DNA of 64,000 nt from Strigamia acuminata (Eukaryota; Arthropoda; Chilopoda; Geophilomorpha; Linotaeniidae), in contig OX442314.1 of assembly GCA_949358305.1 (NCBI GenBank), forward strand, positions 45,516,581 to 45,580,580, given 5' to 3'. Shown here piece by piece: positions 55,201 to 64,000 of this stretch. The first letter of the stretch is position 1, and each line of letters starts with the position of its first letter. Both the position numbers and the translations under genes were made by a program. The notes under the pieces were generated by a model, which did not search any database, was not told the origin of the DNA, and was given only the letters and a program-made list of their open reading frames with translations.

Positions 55201-58200
55201 AAACTGTGAACTCTGGAGGAAGCTCGCGATGGTTCACAGTCTTCTCACGATAGTTTACGAGCGACGGTTTGCTCGTGTAGACGACGGTTTGCTCGTGTCG
55301 ACGACGGTGAGTCTCGGATAAAATCAACGGGACTCGACGATGGCCGACGGTGAGCGGGTTTTCTCAGGCGTTATTCGGTTATTTAATAACCGAATATTCA
55401 GTGGAAACAGCAGTCTCTTAACTCACCAAAACGTATAACACGGTCAATACTAGAATCCTTTTGTTTGAAGTTCGTAGCAGTGATCAGTTGTGTTGTTGTT
55501 GTTGGTGTGTATGTGTCAAGAGTGGGCCAAACCGCCAAAATTTGGGGTTTTATGCACTGTCGAAATCTGCGTGCCAAATGTGCGCAGATAGTTATTTTTG
55601 GTACAACAAAGGGATTTTGTTGCGCCAAAACCGTTGGTATTGCGCCATAACCGTTGGCGAAAGAAGGGTGGAGTGTGCCTTGGCATTATTACTATTTCCA
55701 AGTTAATTTAAAAGGAGTAAATAACGAGCGAAATAAAATTTGTCACCTCCTACATCATTTCATTAAAAATGTTGGTAGTAGTTGGCGTTGTTGTGTTGTT
55801 TATGATGATGGAAAGTACCGGTTCCGGTTCCGGTGTGAGGGACGGTTCCGGTACCTAGAAAACCTTACGGTACTAGTACCGGTTTAAGTACCGACATAAT
55901 AAAACCTCGACACCAAGACTGGTACTGAATCCCGGTACCAATACCGGTACTGGAACTGATACTGAATCCCGGTACCAATACCGGTACTGGAACTGATAAT
56001 GAAACCGGTACTGCAATCCCTACTAGAGAGAGCATACAATCGCCTGACTGGACATTCATCCGACTGAAAAACTTTGTTTTGTACACATTAATCCAATATT
56101 TTTTCTAGTATTCGTTTTTAAGCACGAAAAAAGAGCCCTGTCTGCCGAATGACGAGTTTATATCGTGCGGTATACAATGCATTAAACGGAAGTTCGAGAA
56201 TGATCCCTGTTGGTAAGGCATACGTTAGTTAAAATTATTTTCTATGTGGTAAAATGACACATCAAATTAAAGAATCAACATTACAAACAATCTTATATTT
56301 ATTGCCCATAAACTATTAATAATTTTCATGGCCGATCATTTCGTCGCCTACGTTTCGTAGGCGATCATTTCGTCGCCGGAAATGGCGACGAAATGAGTGC
56401 TGTTTTCAACGTTTGTCAATTTTGTTTTTGTATTCTTGTATGGTCATTTCGTCGCCGATTGGTCATTTCGTCGCCGGTCATTTCGTCGCCGATTAATCAT
56501 TTCGTCGCCGGTCATTTCGTCGCCGATTGATTATTTCATTGGTCGTTTCGTCGCCGATTGGTAATTTCATTGTCTATTGGTTATTTCGTCGCCGATTGAA
56601 ACGTCATACAAACGTCACCTACGTTCCAGCCCTGTGGTGTTCATTGTCTATTGGTCGTTTCGTCGCCGATTGGTCATTTTTTTGCAAGGAATACAAGGAG
56701 TAAATAGGCTAACTTTATTAACTTAACTAACTTAATTTAAAAATTCATCTAATAGGCTAACTTGAACGACTTTAACAAATTAAAAAAATTATCTACTTTA
56801 AACTATCTTCATTCAACCCCCTAAACCTCCACAAAATGATGAGATGACCGGCGACAACAAAATGACCCATCGGCGACGAAATGACCGGCGACGAAATGAC
56901 CGGCGACGACGAAATGACCGGCTACGAAAGGAGCGGCGACGAAATGACCCACAAAAAAAACTTTTAAAAAAAACGATAATTTTCTTAAGTGCAAATAATC
57001 ATTTAGTGAAAAACATTTAACCCCTGATAACTTTTAAAATTATTTTCATATACAATTACCACTATTAGCATACCATATTCATTTCTGAAACAATGTGACA
57101 ATGTCTGCAACAATTCTGAAACTACAGTTAACTTGATTGAAGAACACAAGAAAAGACTAGCCGGAGTAGCACCAACTAATAACTGCAACTGTATTCGAAG
57201 TTGTACAAATCAAGTTTACGATATGCAAATAGATATCAGAAGTTTGAACAAAATTCGAGGCATTTTCTACTTGGCTGATCAACACGTAACGATGTTTCAA
57301 GAACGATGGCTCTATGACTTAATCAGTCTACTCTGTGACTTCGGTGGGAATCTTGGTCTTTGGTTGGGTTTTTCACTACTGACTCTTATTGATTGCCTAA
57401 TTGGTTGTTCAAAAAGAAATAAGAGATGGCAGAAAAGCAATCGCAACAGCGTCGTGAACCAATTTGAAAACCACTTCAAGAAACACGAAACAAGATTCAA
57501 AATGTTTGTTCGAAAAATAGAAACAGAAAACATACATAGCAAACGCAAATGGATTTATGCAATTTATTTCTGTTGCACTCTATTCTGTTGTTACATTCTG
57601 CAAAATCGAATAAACAGATTTTTATCAGGACCCATTCAGAAAGCAGTCAAGATTGAAGATACTGCAGTTATTACATATCCAAACATTATTTTATGTCCAG
57701 GGCCACATAGTGAAGAACTCAATGACAATAAGAAACTTTATTTCGACCGGTACCTCAAGATGAATTCAACTGATTGTGAAGTAGATGCTTACGATCTCAT
57801 ACATTTCAATGAAATTGACGTGGAGACACTCTGGAGTAAGGAATTTCAGACTGAACTGATGGACCGTGAGACAACGGCAAACTTTGTAAGTCACTTACCG
57901 GTACTTTAAAATATAATGTAAATGGAAGGAGATTAGAAAGAGAAACTGCAAAACAAATATTTTCTATTTATTATTACATACTGTACACCATTTGTCTGTC
58001 CCGTCCAACGGCATTCATTTCGGAAATTGGTCTACCCTCAAAAATAAATCTATGGTATTCTAACTAAAAAAAAAACAAGAGACCACAAAATTATGAACTT
58101 ACAAAAACTAAGAAAAAGAAAACAGAAAATACTTTTTCATACAGATAATACAGGCAAAATCATGAACTCTTGTCCGCACCCGATAAGAGGATGGTCGGGT

Positions 58201-59874
58201 GGGGGGAGGAGGAAAGCATGTACAAATTACCAGGTCCCGGAGAGCCAGAGAGGACCAAGTGACTGTACTCTTGGAGAAAGGCCACTTTTATGGTCTGCCA
58301 TTGTATAGCTACAATTTCTTGTTGTTATTACTAAAATTCTGCACTTTCTAAAAAAAATTTTTTTTCCTAGAGCCCATAGGCTCAATAGTTCTGCACTGTC
58401 TAATTGGCTAATATGTATATTTTTCAGATGTCTATGTTTAACACATATAACAATACCAGGACCACATTAAACTACACAGATGGTGTTTGCATGAAACATT
58501 CATTTGGTAATTACCCTCGAGATGAATTCTTCGATTCCACTTCGTAATTATTTTTTCAAAATTGTAAGCACCAGGAAAGTATAGAAGAATGTCGACAGTT
58601 CTTATTGGGATATTGGAAGTAGATAATATTTGCAAACCAGACGTTTCAAATGTAAGAAGTTCAATTGGCAAGATAGCAGTATAAATTGTTTGTGTTTTGT
58701 TTCAGATCTATTTCAGTCCACCAAAAGATCCAAATATCCTGAATACATACAAAGTAGAACTTCCTTCTACACGATTTTCCATAATTTTATTTAAAGTATT
58801 AAAGGTAAATTAAATAAAAGAGATGTTAATCACTAACTGTATGTACCGTACCGTATACCTTCGATTTCTCGGCTGGCCTCTATTAGCAACAGGCCTCAAA
58901 TTGTGCACGGAGAAAAAAATTCATTTTTTAAATAGCGCGCGGTAAATTGAAACCAGTTTAGCTAACTTCCAAAATGACATCAGTTTAATGTTTGATAAAT
59001 AAAATGCATGCCTGTGTTATTTTATAAATCTTATTTTTTATATATTAGATGGAACGCTTGAACACCCCTCGAAACCCGTGTGCTTTAGATATGCATGAAT
59101 ATTATCACTGCAAAGAAAATTGTTTGGCAAACAGAATTAAAAAACTCCAAGTCTGCAGGTTAGATATTTATGTGTTAATAAACTGTACGCACTTTCTTCG
59201 TCAGCTTATCCAATTCACCATTTAAGAGGCTGGTGGACTAACATTAAGCCAATAGTTCATCAAGAGCTATTAGCCAAAATTATGTTTTTTTTCTATTATC
59301 AAAATAATTCTGGAGTCACTATTTTTGTTTTTGTTTTTTTTTAAAAAAAAGGGTGTGGCCAATCTCAGGAGGTGTGTTTGGCCATGTACAAAAAATAGCT
59401 GTAAAAACAAAAAATCTCATTAATCTGCTGTCAAAAATATGTGTTAATAATTGATTCTACTTTTGTATCGTTTTTGTTAGTATGCCATTTGCCATCAAGG
59501 AGAACACAATGATGTGCAATTCTTCATCAATGGCCAAAGATGTGCGCAGATTGTATTACAAAATTCATTTATCAACCAATGTTGAAAAAGAATGCGCATG
59601 TCCACAACCTTGTCAAATATTGACTTACAAACTTACGACATTCAATTATCGAGACAAGATAGAGCCCCCTCTTTTCTTATTAATGTGTAACATGTATACA
59701 AATAAGATTGAGTTCATAAAAGAAGAATTCCAGTATTCATTTGGAGCTTTAATCTCCGACATTGGAAATGCATTGGGACTCACTCTTGGAGTTTCTATGC
59801 TCACTCTAATGCACATCATGTCTCATAATTTTTTTCCTTTTATTCAGAAACATTATAATGCTCTATATAACTGA
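52254..59874 (+). CDS. Tandem-fused DEG/ENaC channel, copy B (789 aa, four TM segments)
   Basis: Eleven coding exons: 52254-52703, 52757-52826, 52912-52988, 53053-53139, 56109-56212, 57069-57885, 58428-58506, 58569-58651, 58706-58804, 59049-59158, 59481-59874; phases all agree and sum to 790 codons. Unit 1: TM1 about 43-62, [34 protein letters not shown]2 about 344-372 with GFS at 363-365. Unit 2 follows after a ~50-residue basic linker: TM1 about 423-441, TYPNIILCPG, YTDGVCMKHSF, NPCALDMHEYYHCKENC, CACPQPC, TM2 about 742-768 with GVS at 762-764. Each half is about 380-400 residues, shorter than ordinary subunits (usually 500 or more). The gating HG motif before TM1 is not conserved in either half. 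This copy keeps the exon 10 cysteines that copy A has lost. Confidence 0.87.
53277..54196. mobile_element. Diverged LTR of the TGTGAC...GTCACA family in intron 4 of copy B
   Basis: Left part starts near TCTGACAGGTTATGGC with GGGTGGGACG and TTGATGACCTTTAATTCATTG. The right part contains GACATGGTCGGTTAACA, TCATGGAGGCTGTA and ends GGCCAAGCGGTCACA. Its middle is split by the MITE at 53378-53774. Not present in copy A. Confidence 0.6.
53378..53774. mobile_element. TA-flanked MITE nested in the diverged LTR
   Basis: 397 bp; ends CTCTTTCCACATTCAAGAGG and the inverse, with inverted repeats of about 45 bp up to CTTGGCTCCCATTGGCC, flanked by TA. The end structure is like the MITE at 17521-17898 in the glycosyltransferase intron (CATTGG near the inner edge of the repeat). 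Confidence 0.82.
54407..54634 (-). pseudogene. C-terminal remnant of a MULE/SWIM transposase
   Basis: 75 codons ending in PIGQKRKRGRPAKAKRAL. The QKRKRGRPxKAKxAL tail is typical of the C-terminus of SWIM-zinc-finger MULE transposases. The preceding residues (EQFVGWHFRGTP, CTNNDLLCHRRQ) are not a clear SWIM finger. Isolated fragment in intron 4 of copy B. Confidence 0.45.
55925..56005. repeat. GGTACCGGT-rich tandem repeat
   Basis: Two copies of a ~40-bp unit (CCCGGTACCAATACCGGTAC then TGGAACTGATACTGAAT) next to a GGTTCCGGTTCCGG stretch at 55815-55850. In intron 4 of copy B, just before exon 5. Confidence 0.7.
56336..56955. mobile_element. Foldback element made of GGTCATTTCGTCGCCG motifs
   Basis: About twelve copies of TCATTTCGTCGCCG (with GATTG spacers) in the left 300 bp and about seven copies of the inverse CGGCGACGAAATGACC in the right 120 bp, with an AT-rich centre. 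In intron 5 of copy B; copy A has only 216 bp of intron there and lacks it, which shows insertion after the duplication. Confidence 0.8.
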
Positions 59875-59879
59875 AATTT

Positions 59880-61740
59880 GCTAATTCCCAAGTAAGAAAT
59901 TACTGTCTGTAACAATTGTATTAACTGAATTACCATTTTAACACATGAATTTAATAATCTATATATTTAAATAGTTCTTCACTGCATTGTAAAATGTTAT
60001 CTCTTTTTGTAAATGTGCACAACTTCTTAAGGATACTAAAAAGTTAAATGAACATTCTTATTTCCATTATTCCTTGTTATTGTACCTTTTTAATTCCATA
60101 TTTTTCAAGCATGAAAGTTGGTCTCTTTAATTAATATTCAGGAAAAGCGATAATTACAATTATTTTTCCATATTTTATTTTGTTCACACATGGCTGTGAA
60201 ACGTTTAAAGAATATCCTCACGTTGAAAGTTACAGTTTAATTTTTTTCTTGTTTATTCAATTGATGTCTGTATTGTCAGTTTGCATATCCTGCACTAATA
60301 TTTAAAATCTACATACCATTTTTGTACTTATATAATTATTTGTTATTGTGCCACTTGAATCAGTAGAAAGCAGGTTTAGATGAATTGTTCCAATATGACT
60401 ACAGGCTTTGTAAATGAATGTAAACCATGTGTAATGTAATGGCACGAAAATTTAAACACTAATATCTGCCGGATGTGCTATTTCATTAACAACTTGCAAT
60501 GTCAGACATTACTGCAAATAAATTATTACAGTACAAATTGTCTCTCTACCCGTTTAAAAAGTAGGCGTTTTTCAGCAATCCAGAAACAAAATAATCAGGC
60601 CGGTGTAAGAATTGATGCCCAGATCAAATGCTTGGTTGGTCATGGTTAGGTAACTCTGCTTCTCTTCACTACTATTCGGCAAACATGGCACTTCAGCAGC
60701 TGCACATTCACTTTATAATTGTTGATTCTGTCAACTCCAATGTACTTGAAAATATTAAATAAATGTTATTTCGACTTGATGGTTGTGGATTCGCTTGATT
60801 ATGTTGGATTCAAAGAAATACAACTGAAGTCTGTGGTTTACATTTGAACAGTGACTAATTTTATTCGAGGCAGGAAACAGGTAACATTCTATTCCCCACC
60901 CTTAAAACCAACAATAAAATATCCCAGTACAGAGTGGGTCACCGAAGTGACCCTCTGGTGGCCAAACAGGGCGCCACCTCCAATTCCCCCTAAATGTTGT
61001 CTTCTACAGAAACTCCAGTTTCCACAATAATCCTTTTGACATATGCAGAGCAAGCTGTGTGACCACACCTGAAGACAATGTTGCTCTGGTGTGCACTGCA
61101 CATCTGCTAGTAGTTCTGTAGTTCTGTATTTCTGCACAGGGGAGACAAGAGACGTAGGCACATCCAAACACTGCTTTTCTCATGGTTGGCCAATCACATT
61201 GCTCCATCTATCTCGTCAACAAATGGCGCCAACCTCGATTTAAACTTAAAAAATTATTTTACAACGTGCGGCGTTGGTAGCGCCACCTGTACGTGACTGA
61301 AACTAAAATGGACGCCAAATTGTCCGATTGGCCTTTGAAGCTGCCCTTTTCCGTATGAACAAATTCTGAACCCTGAGGTTGGGCTGCTCGGCGACATCTT
61401 GGCGATACCAAACTCTATTTATATATGATATTGTGAGTGTTCGGACAGACGTCATGTGGTCAGGAGAGGGCCACTGGACGCAACACACACACGATGACAA
61501 CCTCCGAAATACACGAGTATGATGTAGCTTTGTGGTCTCGGGGGATGACGCGAGAGCTGCGCAAAGTGCATTGCGCTGCAGGAAAAGTGATCAGGACGCA
61601 GGGGCAGCTGGTCGCAATACCGTAAGATTACTAGTGATTGAATTGAATTTAATTTAATTTAATTGATAGATCACATGTGATTATTTATAAGAGACACAGT
61701 TAAAATTTTAATTTGAAAAAAGTCAGGATTTTCTTCACTC
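59880..61740. other. Intergenic region after copy B, no gene seen
   Basis: 59880-60500 is homologous, inverted, to 22030-22530 and 20130-20370 (arm A), and 60560-60660 to 19990-20060; the arms then diverge. 60870-61300 contains GGCGCCACC motifs, and 61434-61490 the ATGTGGTCAGGAGAGGGCCA motif also near 49570. No exon or RNA gene recognised. Confidence 0.45.
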
Positions 61741-61748
61741 CAATTTGA

Positions 61749-62207
61749 TTAATCGTCGCACTTGCAGGTTCCATCCATCCATCCATGTTTGGTCATCGTT
61801 GTTTTAGTATACGTGTATAAAGTTGTCTTTTTCGGACGAGAAGACCAGCACGTAATATATTTGCAAATATTTTCCAACCCCACTTCTTTCGTTGCTGCAA
61901 TAAATAAATTAAACATAATTTAATGAAATACGATATAATTTAATACAATACCGCAAAATCTAGAGGCCGTTGGAGCAAGCACGTCCGTCATGCATTTGGG
62001 ATAAAAAGTTTCCCATTTGGTGACGGTGACATTTTTATCTTTATGAGGAAAAGCGAAAGCAAATTCGCAGAACTCATCCGTATGTTTACAAATGGCTACT
62101 AATCTCCAGTTTAGATCCAACTCCTCTATAACTTTATCCTGGCTCACTGCATTAGTGCAGCAAAAACAAGAAAAACCCAAAACCAAATAAACGATCAACC
62201 AATTCAT
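61749..62207 (-). CDS. Small secreted Cys-containing protein (133 aa)
   Basis: Two exons on the minus strand: 62207-61952 and 61894-61749, joined in phase 1 across a 57-bp intron (GCG/GTATTG ... TTTATTGCAG/CAACG). The start Met is followed by a clear signal peptide (WLIVYLVLGFSCFCC, cleavage near NAVS). The mature part has about nine Cys, with CKHTDEFCEF, YPKCM, RFC, NICKYITCW and a C-terminal GTCKCDD. No family recognised. It is divergent to the Ly6-type gene 550 bp away. The spacing of the cysteines does not give a clear three-finger pattern, so I leave function open. Confidence 0.55.
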
Positions 62208-62756
62208 TTTCAGACAGCTGATTGAGATGAATCCGCGGATAAAAGTGTATAGACATAGATAAGAATGCAGCGTATCCTGTCTACGGTAATTAATTTCTAT
62301 TGCTTTCCAAACAATAGCTGCACCCAATAAACGCTACAGTGGTTTAAAATATTTACAAACAATTACAACAAAACAATAAAATAAAAAGAATTCTCCAACA
62401 ATATAACTTTTCTTTGTAGCCATTTATTTAATAAAACTAAAAACAAACGAGATGCTTCTCGCTATTTCTCCCTGGTGGTTGAATTTGAAAACCAATTGTT
62501 TCGAGCGCCATGACTGAATCGCGACAACCTTGTTGTCACTCGGGAGAGTAGCAGATTAACTACAGAATGGTATCTAAAAATGTGCTGTATTCCGCCTAAT
62601 AATGCATCATTTTTATTATTTTATATTCCAGAGATGGGATTTTCTCAATCAGACGGTTATTATCTGTTTACTGCTATTAAAAACGGGTTAGTATTTTCTG
62701 AACATTCAAAACATTTGATGTACGGTAATGATTGCTTAATTTTTACAACATATAAG

Positions 62757-63168
62757 GTCTTGCACTGAAGTGTTACGATTGCACCGACGTTGCGGATCGC
62801 AAAAAATATGAGTACAGCTGCACGTTTTTTCCACGGCGATCTTGTCACACAGACAGTGAAAAGCCGTTTTGTGGCAAAGTTACATTCGGTCATTATTGTT
62901 TTGATGTTAGAAAACAAATATTTGTCCACATGATGTGTAACTTTTAACGAAATCTACTGCAGATGAACATACAGTTCGATTTTGTGGGAGATTGAAAGGT
63001 CCTTTTGGATATCAAGACGAATGCGTGTGCTTACAAAGAGGAGTGGAGCTCTGTCGTTGTTTTACCGATTGGTGCAATGGCGGAGACGGCAGAAAACGTC
63101 CGGTCGTGCTAACTTTATTTACTGCTTTGGTTATATTAAAAATTTTATTAAACATTCAAGCTAATTAA
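62757..63168 (+). CDS. Ly6/uPAR-type (three-finger) GPI-anchored protein, 5' exon not found
   Basis: Exon 62757-62905 (or ending 62897) encodes LALKCYDCTD, SCTFFPRRSC and FCGKVTF. Exon 62963-63168 encodes VRFCGRLKG, DECVCLQRG, LCRCFTDWCNGG and a C-terminal hydrophobic tail (VVLTLFTALVILKILL) before the stop, fitting a GPI-anchor signal. LxCYxC at the start and C-C-xxDxCN at the end are the Ly6 signature. The signal-peptide exon should lie upstream in phase 1 but I could not fix it. The internal junction is ambiguous between two donors; only the earlier one (62897) keeps the frame. Confidence 0.65.
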
Positions 63169-63214
63169 TTTCTTTATCTCTTTTATGGTAAACATGTTGT
63201 TTATGCAAACATGT

Positions 63215-63690
63215 CGGTCTACCGGTTGCCACTCGACCAGGATTCCATTCGACCGGATTTTTTTTTGACCAGGAATATTTTCGACCAGGATTCTTTTCTA
63301 CCAGGATTTCTGTCGACCGAGATTCCTTTCGTCTGGCAAAATTTTCGCCGTGGTTGAAAAAATCCTGCATTTTTATTTTGTGTTTTTTTTTTTTATCATT
63401 TTTGTTTATTTTTTTTTTTATTTGTAGTTAATTTTATCATGTTTTGGTGTTTTATCATCATTTTGTTTCACTTTTGATGTTTATTTTCTTGTTTTCGATT
63501 AGAATTTGTTTCATCCGAGTCGAAAATAATCCTAGTCGACAGAAATCCTGATCGAGAGAATTCCTGATCGAGAGAATTCCTGATCGAAAACATTAGCGGT
63601 CGAAAAATATCAGATCGAAAATAATCCGGTCGAAATTTGTCCAGTCGAAAATAGTACTGGTCGAAAGAAATCCAGTGAAAAAAATTCCAC
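63215..63690. repeat. Foldback array of TCGACCAGGATTC motifs
   Basis: Left part has six or so copies of (T)CGACCAGGATTCTTT. The right part (63510-63690) has about ten copies of the inverse (GAAATCCTGGTCGA-like), with a T-rich centre. Same building plan as 56336-56955 but another motif. No ORF. Confidence 0.75.
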
Positions 63691-63699
63691 CGAGCTGGG

Positions 63700-64000
63700 T
63701 CGGCTTCGGTAATGGCGTCTTGTCTTTGTCTGCTAGTTCGTTTGGGCTCACGCTTCGCGCGAGTGGAATGCTCAGTTAAGAGTCTGATATCCTGGTATGT
63801 TGTCTAGGGTTTTATTTATTTATCCGGCGATGAACACAGCAGCGGATGCTTCTCTTTCCCGGCGATACACACAGCGGCGGGAAAATCTTCTTTGTACCAC
63901 AATTAGGCTTACGAGGCGGTTTTTCCCGTAACTCGGTGTTTTATCACTTCTTTGGCTTGTTCTGCCAAAGTGATTGATTAGTTGGTAACGCAGCTAATAC
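63700..64000. other. Right edge, nothing recognised
   Basis: Contains GGCGATGAACACAGCAGCGG and GGCGATACACACAGCGGCGG, a short imperfect repeat, and no long ORF. Could be LTR-like, but no ends are visible in the window. Confidence 0.3.

Noticed and set aside
55865-56086. 73-codon ORF of Val/Pro repeats
   Set aside because: Translation of the GGTACCGGT tandem repeat.

Overview
The window is genomic DNA of an invertebrate metazoan. The support is: GT-AG introns, many only 53-85 bp long; animal families (C2H2 zinc finger, dihydropyrimidine dehydrogenase, GT31 glycosyltransferase, DEG/ENaC channels, a Ly6-type protein); and dense Metazoa-style transposable elements. The short introns would fit an arthropod such as a small crustacean, but I cannot place the species from sequence alone.

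Layout. 1-2586 is the 3' end of an LTR retrotransposon (a proline-rich ORF, polypurine tract and 1,019-bp LTR). 2587-12433 holds two apparently identical 3,251-bp blocks (2587-5837 and 9183-12433). They look like the remains of a 6,596-bp tandem duplication. Each block begins with a transplanted piece of the last DPYD exon, and between them lie a C2H2 zinc-finger gene, its decayed neighbour and a small hypothetical ORF. 12432-15735 is the 3' half of DPYD (eight spliced coding exons), cut off on its 5' side exactly at the block edge. A GT31 (beta-1,3-galactosyltransferase-like) gene follows at 16604-18155, then a pair of convergent, overlapping ORFs at 18465-19032.

20-31 kb and 52-60.7 kb form a large inverted duplication. 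Each arm carries an 11-exon gene whose exon phases all agree and which encodes about 780-790 residues: two complete DEG/ENaC units (TM1-ectodomain-TM2) fused head to tail in one polypeptide. The arms point away from each other and are separated by about 21 kb. That spacer contains a 14-kb LTR retrotransposon (33941-48003, LTRs with one visible difference, 4-bp target duplication), a MULE-like fragment next to a RING finger, foldback elements and a solo LTR of the same family.

60.7-64 kb holds two small secreted-protein genes in divergent orientation, one of them Ly6-like, and a foldback repeat.

Several TE families can be defined by ends and target duplications: TA-flanked Tc1/mariner-type MITEs, a TTAA-flanked piggyBac-type MITE, a hAT-type MITE, a two-copy MITE with ends AAGGGGTTTCATTAAATGAG, and foldback elements made of many short copies of one motif. 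The most notable biology is the tandem-fused DEG/ENaC pair. Next are the 14-kb retroelement, which is young by its LTRs but catalytically altered, and the DPYD gene broken at a duplication boundary.
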